DNA of 64,000 nucleotides from Paraburkholderia sediminicola (GCF_902859805.1 NZ_CADIKC010000001.1:620001-684000); one strand, 5' to 3'. Positions 17,855 through 27,108 are shown, counted from the stretch's first letter. The notes: generated by a model not told the origin, from the sequence alone. A program made the numbers and translations.

Positions 17855-18781
17855 TCAATAAATTTCGGGCACGATTATCGACGAGGGCACCGGCTGGCGG
17901 CTGTATTCGTCGTGATAGACCCGCGCCGGCAATTCGATGAGCGGGTGCTCGATCTCGTGATACGGCACCTGGCTCAGCAGATGGTGAATGCAGTTCAGGC
18001 GCGCGCGTTTCTTGTCGACCGCCTGCACGACCCACCACGGCGCCTCGGGAATATTCGAGCGCTGCAGCATGACTTCTTTCGCCTGCGTATAGGCTTCCCA
18101 GCGGCGCCGGCTTTCCAGATCCATCGGACTCAGCTTCCACTGCTTCAGCGGGTCGTGGATGCGGTTCTGAAAGCGGATTTCCTGCTCTTCGTCCGTGATC
18201 GAAAACCAGTATTTGAGAATCTGCACGCCGCTGCGCGCCAGCATCTTTTCGAATTCCGGCACCGAGCGGAAAAACTCTTCGTACTCGTCGTCGGTACAGA
18301 AATTCATCACGCGTTCGACGCCTGCGCGGTTGTACCAGCTGCGGTCGAACAGCACCATCTCGCCGCCGGCCGGCAGATGCGACACGTAGCGCTGGAAATA
18401 CCATTGGGTACGTTCGCGGTTGTTCGGCGCCGGCAACGCCGCCACTCGGCACACGCGCGGATTGAGCCGCTGCGTAATGCGTTTGATCGCGCCGCCCTTG
18501 CCGGCCGCGTCGCGCCCTTCGAATATCACCACCAGCCGATGGCCGGTCTGCACAATCCAGTCCTGCAGTTTGACAAGCTCGCCCTGCAACCGGAACAGCT
18601 CGCGGAAGTACACCTTGCGCGCCTCGCGATGCTCGGGCGTGAAGCCTTCCGCGCCGTCGATGATACGGTCGTCGACCTCCATTTCGAGTTCCTCGTCATA
18701 GGCATCGATGAGGTCCTCCTCGAAACGGCGTTGCCGTTCTGCCATGATTTCGGCCTCGGGTCTCGGATCCAGCTCTTTCAT
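17855..18781 (-). CDS. ppk2: Polyphosphate kinase 2
   Basis: 308 aa. It moves phosphate between polyphosphate and nucleotides. The P-loop fold is clear: Walker A FEGRDAAGKGGAIKRI, Walker B-region LFDRSWYNRAGVERVM, and the lid region SITDEEQEIRFQNRI. The single-domain length fits class I PPK2, which prefers nucleoside diphosphates. I start it at the ATG at 18781, where GGAGAG lies 5-7 bp upstream; an ATG at 18805 lacks a ribosome binding site. With CHAD and PiT next to it, the gene suggests a phosphate storage module. Confidence 0.94.
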   Translation of the reverse strand: MKELDPRPEAEIMAERQRRFEEDLIDAYDEELEMEVDDRIIDGAEGFTPEHREARKVYFRELFRLQGELVKLQDWIVQTGHRLVVIFEGRDAAGKGGAIKRITQRLNPRVCRVAALPAPNNRERTQWYFQRYVSHLPAGGEMVLFDRSWYNRAGVERVMNFCTDDEYEEFFRSVPEFEKMLARSGVQILKYWFSITDEEQEIRFQNRIHDPLKQWKLSPMDLESRRRWEAYTQAKEVMLQRSNIPEAPWWVVQAVDKKRARLNCIHHLLSQVPYHEIEHPLIELPARVYHDEYSRQPVPSSIIVPEIY

Positions 18782-18972
18782 TGCGACTCTCCTGGCAACG
18801 GACATAGTTAGGCGCGCGGCGCATGCGCGTCGCGAACGGGTTCGATTATCGAAGCACGAAGTGTCAGCCGTGTTACCAGCGCGACCGCCGCGCTTCCGCG
18901 ACCGGTGCTCACCGGCGGTTTGCGCACCCTATCGCTCAGTCATGATAGCGAGTTTAGCGCGGCCGCCCGGCG

Positions 18973-19425
18973 CTAACGCAACGGTTTCGCGAAGCTGAGT
19001 TCGTGGCCATCGGGATCGGTAATGTGGAAATAGCGCTCGCCCCATGGCGCATCGGACGGTTCGAGCGACGGTTTCAAACCCGCGGCCAGCGCTTTCCGGT
19101 ACAAGGCGTCGACGTCCGAGACGTAAATGATCACGCGGCCCCACCAGTTGACCGGCGCGCGCGTATCGACAATCAGGTTCAGATATGAACCGCCGAATGC
19201 AAACGAGGTAAACGCTTCCTGTGAACCACCGAATTTGATCGGAAAACCGAGCGCTTCGTAAAACAGCACCGCGCGGGGCATATTGCCGGTGGCGAGCGTG
19301 ATGGCACTGAGGGACTCGATGCGCGGCCCGGTTGGGTTTGTCGGGTCCGTTGAGTCTGACGGCGCGCTCGAGGCGCTCGACGCGGCAGACGCTGCGGCGG
19401 CTGCGGAACTGGCGGACGAACTCAT
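18973..19425 (-). CDS. VOC (glyoxalase/bleomycin resistance-like) protein
   Basis: 150 aa. I chose the start at 19425 because AAGGAG precedes it by 10 bp. After a low-complexity Ser/Ala/Thr/Pro N-terminus of about 35 residues comes one VOC module: TGNMPRAVLFYEALGF, then LNLIVDTR, then GWGRVIIYVSDVD-like and HITDPDGHELSFAKPL, the usual last strand with its Glu ligand. Such proteins are metal-dependent enzymes or binding proteins. The substrate is unknown. The repetitive N-terminus is odd for the family and may be a linker or a misjudged start. Confidence 0.82.
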   Translation of the reverse strand: MSSSASSAAAAASAASSASSAPSDSTDPTNPTGPRIESLSAITLATGNMPRAVLFYEALGFPIKFGGSQEAFTSFAFGGSYLNLIVDTRAPVNWWGRVIIYVSDVDALYRKALAAGLKPSLEPSDAPWGERYFHITDPDGHELSFAKPLR

Positions 19426-19637
19426 GGTAGCTGTCTCCTTGGTGCAGCGACGCCTGACGGGCTTGCACCGCGTGTGCCTGAGCGTTGCAGGCATTCGCGT
19501 GGACATCGGCGTCGGCGCTGGCGTGGACTGACACTGGAAAGTGTCTCACACGCAGCCTCGAACGCGCCGCCTCGCCCGCACTTGAAAAACCCGCCCGCCG
19601 CCCCGCATCTGGATTCCCGTTTATCCGGAGCATCGCC

Positions 19638-20684
19638 ATGGGAAGCCGTCCACGCTTCATCGATGACCTATCGCGCGCCGCATCCGACGCCCCCGGGTCC
19701 GATCCACTCACCGCTTTATCCGACGACGCCCTGCTCGACGCCTATTCCCGCACCGTGATCGGCGCGCTGGAACGCGTTCAGCAGGCGGTCGCCTTCATTT
19801 CCGTCGAACGCCGGCTGCCCGGCGCGCCGTCCGGGCGCGACAGCCGCGGCGCACGCGGCGGTACCGGTTCGGGTTTTCTGTTCACGCCGGACGGCTATCT
19901 GCTCACCAACAGCCACGTCGTACACGGCGCCACGCACATCACCGTAACGCTCGCGGACGGCGCGAAATTCGACGCCGATCTGGTCGGCGACGACCCCGGC
20001 AGCGATCTGGCCGTGCTGCGCATCGGCTCGCCGGAGCCATTGGCGCACGTTGAACTCGGCGAATCGTCAAAGCTGCGCGTCGGCCAGATCGCGATCGCGG
20101 TCGGCAATCCGCTTGGCCTGGCGCAAACCGTGACAACCGGCGTCGTCTCGGCGCTCGGGCGCTCGCTGCGTTCGAATTCGGGCCGCATGATCTACGACGT
20201 GATCCAGACAGACGCCGCGCTCAATCCCGGCAATTCGGGCGGCCCGCTGATCAATTCGGCCGGTCAGGTGATCGGCGTGAATACCGCGATCATTCCCGGC
20301 GCGCAGGCGATCTGCTTCGCCACCGCGATCGATACGGCCAAGTGGGTCATCATGCAGATCTTCGCGCACGGTCGCGTGCGGCGCGCGTACATCGGCGTGG
20401 CCGGCACCACGAGACCGCTGTCGCGTCGCGTGCAGCGCTATTTCGGCCTGAGCTCAGAGAGCGGCGTGCACGTCATGGAAATCGTCAAAAGCAGCCCGGC
20501 CGCGCTCGGCGGTCTGCGCACGGATGACACGATCGTCGCGATCGATGCGCTTGCGGTGCAAGACGTCGATAGCCTGCAACGCACGCTCGATGTGTCGCGT
20601 ATCGACAAGCCGGTCAACGTGACGGTGTTACGTGGCGCGCAACGGCTCGAATTGACCTTGACGCCGGTTGAGCAGATAAGCTGA
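19638..20684 (+). CDS. HtrA/Deg-like S1C serine protease with PDZ domain
   Basis: 348 aa from the ATG at 19638 (GGAG 7 bp upstream). The trypsin-like domain has the triad His93 (LTNSHVV), Asp123 (GSDLAVLRI) and Ser200 (NPGNSGGPLINS). One PDZ domain follows (about 255-345) with ESGVHVMEIVKSSPAALGGL and DTIVAIDALAVQDVDSL. No signal peptide or membrane helix is visible from this start, so unlike DegP/DegS it may be cytoplasmic; an upstream open extension of 51 residues is not a clear signal sequence either. Housekeeping or stress proteolysis is likely. Confidence 0.9.
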   Translation: MGSRPRFIDDLSRAASDAPGSDPLTALSDDALLDAYSRTVIGALERVQQAVAFISVERRLPGAPSGRDSRGARGGTGSGFLFTPDGYLLTNSHVVHGATHITVTLADGAKFDADLVGDDPGSDLAVLRIGSPEPLAHVELGESSKLRVGQIAIAVGNPLGLAQTVTTGVVSALGRSLRSNSGRMIYDVIQTDAALNPGNSGGPLINSAGQVIGVNTAIIPGAQAICFATAIDTAKWVIMQIFAHGRVRRAYIGVAGTTRPLSRRVQRYFGLSSESGVHVMEIVKSSPAALGGLRTDDTIVAIDALAVQDVDSLQRTLDVSRIDKPVNVTVLRGAQRLELTLTPVEQIS

Positions 20685-20713
20685 TTCGCTCGACTGGCTG
20701 TGGTGGAAAATAG

Positions 20714-20751
20714 AAAAGGCCTCACGCTCAATTGAACGCGAGGCCTTTTTT
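20714..20751. terminator. Bidirectional terminator between S1C protease and ggt
   Basis: AAAAGGCCTC pairs with GAGGCCTTTT; the intervening bases around CAATTG nearly extend the stem, and a run of Ts follows. A further perfect inverted repeat (GCGGCGCATC/GATGCGCCGC) follows at 20758-20783, without a T-run. Confidence 0.88.
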
Positions 20752-20757
20752 CCGCCT

Positions 20758-20783
20758 GCGGCGCATCCACAAAGATGCGCCGC
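20758..20783. repeat. Perfect 10-bp inverted repeat after the terminator
   Basis: GCGGCGCATC and GATGCGCCGC surround the loop CACAAA, 7 bp from the preceding terminator. It could stabilise the 3' end of the ggt message. Confidence 0.7.
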
Positions 20784-20815
20784 CCAGATGCCCTTAAACG
20801 ACCGAAGTCGACCGC

Positions 20816-22549
20816 TTACTGGATCACCCGCGTCACGCCACGGCCACGCGGATCGGCTGCGGCTTCCGGCGTATCGCCATTGACCTTGATCGCCTGGATG
20901 TCGCCGCTGAAATCCTGCCCCTTCAGCACGTAGCCCTTGGCTTCGATCTGCTTGGCGAGTTCGCCGTCGATAGGCTTGTACGGCTCCCAGAAGATCGTGT
21001 TCGGCGGCAACAGTTGGTGATGGAAGCGCATCGCGCCAACGGCCTCCTGCAACGGCATGTTGAAGTCATAGACGTTGTTGATCACCTGGAAGATCGACGT
21101 GAAAATGCGCGAGCCACCCGGCGTGCCGATCACGAGCGATACCTTGCCGTCCTTCGTCAGAATCGTCGGGCTCATCGACGACAACGGGCGCTTCTTCGGA
21201 TCAATCGAATTCGCGTCGCTGCCCACCACGCCAAACTGGTTCGCAACACCCGGCTTCGCGGAGAAGTCGTCCATCTCGTCGTTCAGCACGATGCCCGTGC
21301 GATCCGCCACCACGCCCGAGCCGAAATAGCCGTTGATGGTGTACGTGTTCGACACCGCGTTACCCCACTTGTCGATCACCGAGAAGTGCGTGGTTTCCGC
21401 TTTCTCCGGCATCGTCGTGCCGAGACCCGGCTGCACGCTCTTCGTATCCGACGGCGTATTCGGGTTCACTTCCGCGGCACGTTTCGCGATATACGCGTCG
21501 TCAATCAGTTGCGCGACCGGCACCTTGTAGAAGTCCGGATCGCCGAGATACTGCGCACGATCGGCAAATACGCGCTTCTCGATCTCAGCGATCAGGTGCA
21601 CGTACTGCGCGGAGTTAAGCGTGACGTCCTTGAAGTCGGGCGCAATGTCGGCCTTCATCTTCAGCAACTGCACGAGACCGATACCGCCCGAGCTCGGGGG
21701 CGGCGCGGTAATCACGCGATAGCCGTTCCAGTCCGCCTGGATCGGCTGACGCCACACGGCTTTGTACTGTTGCAAATCCGCCTTCGTGATCAGACCGTGA
21801 CCGCGCATGGACGCGGCGATCAGATCAGCGGTCTTGCCCGAATAGAAGTCTTTCGCACCCTGATCCGAAATGCGCTGCAGCACGGCGGCGAGATCCGGTT
21901 GCTTGAAGTTGACGCCCTGCTTCAGGTTGCCGAAGTAGGTATCGAAGTTGGTCTTGCCGGCGAAGTCTTTCGCGGCGTCGTCGCGGCGTTGCTGCAATTG
22001 CTCGCTGACTTCGAAGCCGTCGCGCGCGTAATGAATGGCCGGTGCGAGCACCTGCTTCCATTTGAGCTTGCCGAAGCGGCGCTGCGCCTGCCACATGCCG
22101 TCGACGGTGCCCGGCACGCCCACGGCCCGATAGCCGAACAGACTCATGCCCTTGATGACCTCGCCCTTGTCGTCGAGGTACATGGTCTTCGTCGCGGCCA
22201 GCGGGGCGCGCTCGCGATAGTCGAGGAAGTACGGCTTGCCGTCGACATACAGCGTCATGAAACCGCCGCCGCCGATATTGCCCGCTTCCGGATACGTCAC
22301 GGCAAGCGTGAAGGCAATCGCGACTGCCGCGTCGACGGCGTTACCACCTTCCTTGAAGATCTGTTCCGCGGCGTCGGCGCTGTACTTGTCGGCGACCGCA
22401 ATGGCGGACGCCGTGAGAATTGCCGGCTGCGCTTTCGCAGGCTCTTTGGCAAAGGCTGGAGTCGCTTCGAGAAAACCGCTTGAAACAGAGATCAGTGCGA
22501 CCAGCGCAAGTCCGCTAACGGACGGCTTGGCGTTGTGAAACAACTTCAT
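20816..22549 (-). CDS. ggt: Gamma-glutamyltransferase (exported)
   Basis: 577 aa. It cleaves glutathione and other gamma-glutamyl compounds in the periplasm. I start it at 22549 (GGGGGA upstream), giving a standard signal peptide MKLFHNAKPSVSGLALVALI ending near TPAFAKEP. The proenzyme is cut before the TTHFSVIDKWGN motif (about residue 386), whose threonine becomes the nucleophile of the small subunit. Substrate-binding blocks GNIGGGGFM, YRERAP, NDEMDDFSAKPG and KRPLSSMSPTI are all present. A longer start at 22579 is possible but would spoil the signal peptide. Confidence 0.95.
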   Translation of the reverse strand: MKLFHNAKPSVSGLALVALISVSSGFLEATPAFAKEPAKAQPAILTASAIAVADKYSADAAEQIFKEGGNAVDAAVAIAFTLAVTYPEAGNIGGGGFMTLYVDGKPYFLDYRERAPLAATKTMYLDDKGEVIKGMSLFGYRAVGVPGTVDGMWQAQRRFGKLKWKQVLAPAIHYARDGFEVSEQLQQRRDDAAKDFAGKTNFDTYFGNLKQGVNFKQPDLAAVLQRISDQGAKDFYSGKTADLIAASMRGHGLITKADLQQYKAVWRQPIQADWNGYRVITAPPPSSGGIGLVQLLKMKADIAPDFKDVTLNSAQYVHLIAEIEKRVFADRAQYLGDPDFYKVPVAQLIDDAYIAKRAAEVNPNTPSDTKSVQPGLGTTMPEKAETTHFSVIDKWGNAVSNTYTINGYFGSGVVADRTGIVLNDEMDDFSAKPGVANQFGVVGSDANSIDPKKRPLSSMSPTILTKDGKVSLVIGTPGGSRIFTSIFQVINNVYDFNMPLQEAVGAMRFHHQLLPPNTIFWEPYKPIDGELAKQIEAKGYVLKGQDFSGDIQAIKVNGDTPEAAADPRGRGVTRVIQ

Positions 22550-22782
22550 TGGATATATCCCCCAAGACGACTTCTTCATCTGACGATAACGAAAGCTGCC
22601 TTGGGCTTATAACACGCCGATCCGCCAATTGCGAAGCTGTTGCACGCATATGGTGCATGTTGCGGCACACAAAAAACGCCCTGTTTAACGACGCCGATTG
22701 ACGCGAGTAACCGTGCTCCAATCGGCATCGAGCGCAGTCAGTGCGCCGCACCACGAAATGCAGCGCACCGTGAGTCGAACAT

Positions 22783-24192
22783 TCAGGCGCTACCGCGGCT
22801 ACCGCGCGCGATTTCGTCGCCGGCGCCTTGCGGCAAGCGCGCGGTCACCGGAATCGACAGGAACGAGAACAGACCGACCACGAGGAACGCCGGCCAGAAG
22901 TCGGAGAACACGATCGTCGAATGACCCTGCACGTTATGCGAGATTTGCAGCACGATGCCGGCAATCGTCACGCCGAGCCCCAACGAGATCTGCTGGATCA
23001 CGCTCGCGACACTCGTCGCGCGGCCAACGTCGCGGCTCGGAATATCCGCATACGCCAAAGTATTCAACGAGGTGAATTGCAAGGACGGGAAGAAACCGCC
23101 GAACAGCACTACACACCAGATCAACCAATGCGGCGTACCGGGAAAGAACAGACCGTAGACGGCAATCGCGAGTCCCGCGCAACCGGCATTGAACATCAGC
23201 ACCGTGCGAAAACCGAACCGTTCGAGAATGCGCGACGCAGCCGCTTTCATAAAGATCGAGCCGAATGCGGACGCGCAGGTAATCGACCCCGACTTGAACG
23301 CGGTCATGCCCAGACCTTCCTGCAACGCAAGCGGCAACAGAAACGGCACTGCGCCGAGGCCGATGCGAAACAGCGAGCCACCCACCACGCTCGCGTGAAA
23401 ACTCGGAATGCGCAGCAGCCGCAAATCGAGCACCGGCAATTCGACCCGATTCGCGTACAGCACGTACACCACCAGCAGCAGCACGCCGATCACGCACATG
23501 CTGAGCGATACCGTGTTGGACACCAGTTCGCCGCCTACCAGCGAAAGCCCCAGCATGAACAGCGACGCCCCGCTCGCCGACAACACGAAACCGGTCCAGT
23601 CGAGCCGGCCGGGATGCGCTTCACGCACGTTGGCAATATGCTTGTTCGCAAGCCAGATACCCAGCAGGCCGATTGGAATGTTGATGAAGAAGATCAGGCG
23701 CCAGTGCAAATAGGTCGTGATAAACCCACCCAGCGGCGGCCCGACTACCGGCCCGAGCAACGCAGGCACTGTCAGATAGTTGACCGCGCGAATGAAGTCC
23801 GACTTCGGCACCGAACGGAAAATGATGATGCGCCCCACCGGCACCATCATCGCGCCGCCGATGCCTTGCACGAAGCGCGCAACCACGAAGGTGCCGAGTG
23901 ACGTGGACGCCGCGCACATCAGCGAGCCGGCCATAAAGACGCCGATTGCCGTGCGAAAAACGGTGCGTGAACCGAAGCGGTCAGCGACCCAGCCGCAAAT
24001 CGGAATGAAAACGCCGAGGCCGATGACATAAGCCGTCACGGCGAGCTTGAGGGTGATGGGATCGTGGCCGAGATCGCGCGCCAGAACGGGCAGCGACGTC
24101 ACGATGACCGTGCCGTCTACGTTTTCCATGAACATCGCACACGCGACGATCAGCGGAACGATGAAAGTGCCTAAAGCGAGAGGCATTGGCAT
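22783..24192 (-). CDS. MFS transporter, DHA2 (EmrB/QacA-type)
   Basis: 469 aa from the ATG at 24192; start codons at 24243 (ATG) and 24249 (TTG) would add short polar extensions. About 14 hydrophobic segments. The motif ENVDGTVIVTSLPVLARDLG in helix 1 and GWVADRFGSRTVF (motif A, loop 2-3) identify drug:proton antiporters of the DHA2 group; motif C-like GPVVGPPLGGFI is in helix 5. No partner membrane-fusion protein lies beside it, so it may work alone in the inner membrane. The substrate is unknown. Confidence 0.88.
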   Translation of the reverse strand: MPMPLALGTFIVPLIVACAMFMENVDGTVIVTSLPVLARDLGHDPITLKLAVTAYVIGLGVFIPICGWVADRFGSRTVFRTAIGVFMAGSLMCAASTSLGTFVVARFVQGIGGAMMVPVGRIIIFRSVPKSDFIRAVNYLTVPALLGPVVGPPLGGFITTYLHWRLIFFINIPIGLLGIWLANKHIANVREAHPGRLDWTGFVLSASGASLFMLGLSLVGGELVSNTVSLSMCVIGVLLLVVYVLYANRVELPVLDLRLLRIPSFHASVVGGSLFRIGLGAVPFLLPLALQEGLGMTAFKSGSITCASAFGSIFMKAAASRILERFGFRTVLMFNAGCAGLAIAVYGLFFPGTPHWLIWCVVLFGGFFPSLQFTSLNTLAYADIPSRDVGRATSVASVIQQISLGLGVTIAGIVLQISHNVQGHSTIVFSDFWPAFLVVGLFSFLSIPVTARLPQGAGDEIARGSRGSA

Positions 24193-24245
24193 GACGACGG
24201 GTTGCAAGGCCGTCGGTGTAAAGCTGCGATTATGGCATCGCATCG

Positions 24246-24259
24246 ACAACAGATGTTGT
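24246..24259. promoter_or_regulatory. Palindrome upstream of the MFS gene
   Basis: ACAACA-GA-TGTTGT, perfect 6-bp arms with a 2-bp centre, 54 bp before the chosen start. A possible operator; it would be overlapped by the alternative TTG start. Confidence 0.35.
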
Positions 24260-24384
24260 TAAGCGAAGGCTTTTCGTATTCTCGCGGATGACGCGTTGCT
24301 ATGCGGCGCCCAATAGTTGAGCGCGCAACGAAGCTGAGTTGATTACGAAAAAACAGAAGTGGTAATGAAGAGAAAAACGACGCG

Positions 24385-24415
24385 ATGGTGAGCCGGCATA
24401 CAACCGGCTCACCAT
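24385..24415 (-). terminator. Intrinsic terminator of the CDP-alcohol/2OG operon
   Basis: ATGGTGAGCCGG and CCGGCTCACCAT form a perfect 12-bp stem with a 7-nt loop. On the minus strand a TTTTT run follows 8 nt later. It lies 50 bp after the last gene of the minus-strand four-gene operon. Confidence 0.7.
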
Positions 24416-24464
24416 GCCATACAGCGGCAATTCAGGGGCGAGGCTTAACGGTACTTGACGAGAC

Positions 24465-25229
24465 TTAGCGCGATGCACTGACCAGCGGTTGCAGCTGCGG
24501 CAGAATTTCGGTACTTGCACGAGCGACGTCGTTCGGGAAGTCGATCTCGATCCACGGCGCGCCGGTCACGTCGGCCGTGTCGAATACCTGGCTGCGCTCC
24601 AGCAGCAGGTCGCGTACCGCTTCTTCGTGCGGCATGTTGGCCCGGCCGCTATCCACGTAGCCCGCAACGATCTGCGCGAAACGTTGCGCGGTTTCCTGGC
24701 GGAAGCGGAAGAAGCCCACCGATTCGCCGATGGTGTCGTACTCGAGGTTGACGGCGAGCTGCTTGCGCAACTCGACCGGCACGCCGTCTTTCAGGCACAG
24801 CTTGACAGGCTCGTCGCCGGCTTCGAAATCGCGGTCGATCAACAGGCGGTTGACCGTCTCGCCCTTCACCAGCGCGCTCAGAATGCGCTCGTCGTAGAGC
24901 ACGTCGGCGTCCATCAGCAGCACGTCGCCACCGCGCGTGAGCGCCTCGGCCACCGTATGCACCGTCAGCACGCTGCCCAGGTCGTAGCGCGGGTTCAGCA
25001 CGGTTTCCACTTTATGCGGCCAGTTGATCCGCTCCAGTTCCGCCTGCACCGATTCCGGCTGAAAGCCGAGCGCCAGCACGACGTCGGTCACGCCGGCGGT
25101 CTCCAGCATTTGCAGATGCCGTTCGAGCAGGCTCATGCCGTCGAACTGCAACAGGCACTTCGGGAACTGTGCCTGCGGCGGTTGCTGGAGACGCAGGCCG
25201 AGGCCCGCTGCGAGGATGATGGCACGCAT
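24465..25229 (-). CDS. Nucleotidyltransferase (sugar-/alcohol-phosphate type)
   Basis: 254 aa with the Rossmann-like nucleotidyltransferase fold. The N-terminal nucleotide loop is LAAGLGLRLQQPPQAQFPKC, a slightly relaxed GxGxRL...PK signature, and LLMDADVLYD carries the metal-binding Asp. It ends with an EIDFPNDVARA motif like that of LicC, IPCT and phosphonate cytidylyltransferases, enzymes that form CDP-choline, CDP-inositol or CDP-aminoethylphosphonate. AAAGGA precedes the ATG. As the last gene of the operon with a CDP-alcohol phosphotransferase it probably supplies a CDP-activated small alcohol; the substrate itself is not known. Confidence 0.85.
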   Translation of the reverse strand: MRAIILAAGLGLRLQQPPQAQFPKCLLQFDGMSLLERHLQMLETAGVTDVVLALGFQPESVQAELERINWPHKVETVLNPRYDLGSVLTVHTVAEALTRGGDVLLMDADVLYDERILSALVKGETVNRLLIDRDFEAGDEPVKLCLKDGVPVELRKQLAVNLEYDTIGESVGFFRFRQETAQRFAQIVAGYVDSGRANMPHEEAVRDLLLERSQVFDTADVTGAPWIEIDFPNDVARASTEILPQLQPLVSASR

Positions 25230-25255
25230 GCGCAGTCCTTTAAAAAATTCGGAGA

Positions 25256-26275
25256 TTAATCGACAACCGGAACGCGCCCCGTGGCGCGCCGCCGTTGCCA
25301 GCTTCGTTCGCTGAAGTGCAAAACCAGTAGTCCAGGCAATGCGAGCAGGATTTCACGTGCGCGCTTGGCGAGCGACAGCGCCAGCGCCGCGTCCGGCGGC
25401 AAACCCACGAGCGGCGCGAGCAGCAGATAACCACCTTCCTGCACCCCGAGCGAGCCCGGGATCATGAATGCCGCGCCACGAATCGCCTGGCCGAGACTTT
25501 CGAGCAGGAGTGCGTCTACCCAGTCGACCGGATGACCGAGAAAGCGCAGCGCGAGCCACACCTCGACCGTGCCGACAATCCAGCCCACCAGACTCAGTGC
25601 GAAGCTTGCCGCGACGCGGCCACGCTCGCGGTAGATCGCCTGCACTGCGGCGTCGACGGCTTCGGCGCGCGTCATGAGCGACGACCAGTCGCGCTTGCCG
25701 AACAGCTTCGAGACCACGCCCAGCAAGCGGCCGAACAGGCCGCGCCGCTGCGCATAGTAGAAGCCCGCGATCATCACACCCAGCACGCCGGTGGCAATCA
25801 GCGTAGCGGTTCGCAAATCGTGAAGTGCACCGTGGGCGGCGTAAGCGCCGAACAGCAGCAGCCCGAGCAACGCGAAGACGATTTGCGCGACCGCCTGCGC
25901 CGTGGTGCTGACGGTGACAGCGGCGGCCGCGTCACGCATGCGCATGCCGCGCTGGGACAGTTGCCGCACCATCACCACCGGGCCGCCGATCTGCCCAGCC
26001 GGCAACAGGCTATTCACCGATTCGCCGATCCACCGTGCGAACAATGCGTCGCGCACGGTCGCGTCGTGATGCACGCCGTCACGCTGACGCTGAAACAGCA
26101 CCGAAATTGCGCCGGCGTCGAGCACCAGCGGAACAAGGTGAAATGCCGCGACGAGCACAAGCCCCCAACCGGCCGCGGCCAGCGCCGAGGCCACGGAGCC
26201 GAAACCCTGCCACGCGAGCAGGCCGACAAAAAGCGCCGTCCCGATCGACAGCAGAATCAGGGCCGCGCGTGTCAT
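25256..26275 (-). CDS. HpnL-like / lysylphosphatidylglycerol-synthase-type membrane protein
   Basis: 339 aa, about eight membrane helices. The conserved regions are ESVNSLLPAGQIGGPVVMVR and MIPGSLGVQEGGYLLL, the hallmark of the UPF0104/LPG-synthase transmembrane family that includes the hopanoid-associated protein HpnL. These proteins move lipids or lipid-linked molecules across the inner membrane. The start at 26275 overlaps the stop of the 2OG oxygenase gene by 4 bp (ATGA), so translation is coupled; the longer frame upstream is shadow of that gene. No hopanoid genes lie nearby, so here it may act on the product of its operon. Confidence 0.85.
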   Translation of the reverse strand: MTRAALILLSIGTALFVGLLAWQGFGSVASALAAAGWGLVLVAAFHLVPLVLDAGAISVLFQRQRDGVHHDATVRDALFARWIGESVNSLLPAGQIGGPVVMVRQLSQRGMRMRDAAAAVTVSTTAQAVAQIVFALLGLLLFGAYAAHGALHDLRTATLIATGVLGVMIAGFYYAQRRGLFGRLLGVVSKLFGKRDWSSLMTRAEAVDAAVQAIYRERGRVAASFALSLVGWIVGTVEVWLALRFLGHPVDWVDALLLESLGQAIRGAAFMIPGSLGVQEGGYLLLAPLVGLPPDAALALSLAKRAREILLALPGLLVLHFSERSWQRRRATGRVPVVD

Positions 26276-27108
26276 GCGGGGTCCTTGCGGCGTTTCGTCA
26301 TCTGACGGAAAACCTGGCGGAAACCGAAGTACGCGATCGCGTCCTTCATGTTCGAGATGAAACGGCGCCACGGCCGCATGTTCGGGTCGGTGACGTATTC
26401 GAAGGTGAGCGACACGCGCATTTCGTTTGCGCCGGCCGGCGTGATGCGATGACGCAGCTTGTCGCCATCGAAGAACACCAGGCCGCCCGGCGGAATCTGC
26501 ACCGAGCCGGGTTGATCCGCCACATCAGGATTACGCGTATGCAATTCGTAATCGAGCCGGCATGACGATTCGTCGATCACGCCGAGCAGCAACGTATAGC
26601 GGCGGCCGTCATAGTACGAAGTATCGTAGTGCCAGCCGATGTGGTCGCCGGCCCGCGTGTAGTAGTACAGCGCATAGGCGTGCGGATCGTCCGCGGGCGA
26701 CACTTGCAGCTTGTCGCCGCTGAGTTGCTCGAGCCAGCCGATCAGCTCCTTCGAGCGATACAGCTCGGCGATGAACGGCGCGAGACCGTCGATCGTATGA
26801 CGGCTGACGCTGCCGCCCTGCTTGTGGCCCGGCAGATAGTTGCGGTTCACTTCGTCGAGGAGACCGCGCGCGCTCTGCACGAGCTGCGTGGTGACCTCGG
26901 GCGCGAGGAAATCTTCCAGATACAGGAACGCGCCCTGATCGGCGAAATCCTTTGAGAGACGGCGTGTGTCGAACGTGCGCGTGCGGCTCGCTACGGCGCG
27001 ATCGGCATTCGGCGCGGGCGCCGGCACGGGCGCCGGCACGGCCGACGATGCCGGCGAGCGTTCAACTGAATTTGGTGCGATCACGTCGTCTTCGGCGTGC
27101 ATACTCAT
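26272..27108 (-). CDS. 2-oxoglutarate/Fe(II)-dependent oxygenase
   Basis: 278 aa. The double-stranded beta-helix core shows the facial triad His160-x-Asp162 (IGWHYDTSYY) and His220 (DKLRHRITP), with Arg231 (MRVSLTFEY) as the 2-oxoglutarate anchor. The Asp in HxD argues for hydroxylation and not halogenation. The first about 40 residues are a Pro/Ala-rich, probably disordered tail. It overlaps the genes on both sides by ATGA junctions, placing it between a CDP-alcohol phosphotransferase and a lipid-flippase-like protein. It may hydroxylate an alcohol headgroup or a lipid chain (inference). The substrate is unknown. Confidence 0.87.
   Translation of the reverse strand: MSMHAEDDVIAPNSVERSPASSAVPAPVPAPAPNADRAVASRTRTFDTRRLSKDFADQGAFLYLEDFLAPEVTTQLVQSARGLLDEVNRNYLPGHKQGGSVSRHTIDGLAPFIAELYRSKELIGWLEQLSGDKLQVSPADDPHAYALYYYTRAGDHIGWHYDTSYYDGRRYTLLLGVIDESSCRLDYELHTRNPDVADQPGSVQIPPGGLVFFDGDKLRHRITPAGANEMRVSLTFEYVTDPNMRPWRRFISNMKDAIAYFGFRQVFRQMTKRRKDPA

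Noticed and set aside
21014..22483. A 489-codon open frame on the plus strand opposite ggt
   Set aside because: It is fully antisense to the well-supported ggt gene; its His/Arg-rich composition is that of a shadow frame in high-GC DNA.
22828..23901. A 357-codon open frame opposite the MFS gene
   Set aside because: Complete shadow of the MFS transporter, Arg/His/Gln-rich, without ribosome binding site or domain.
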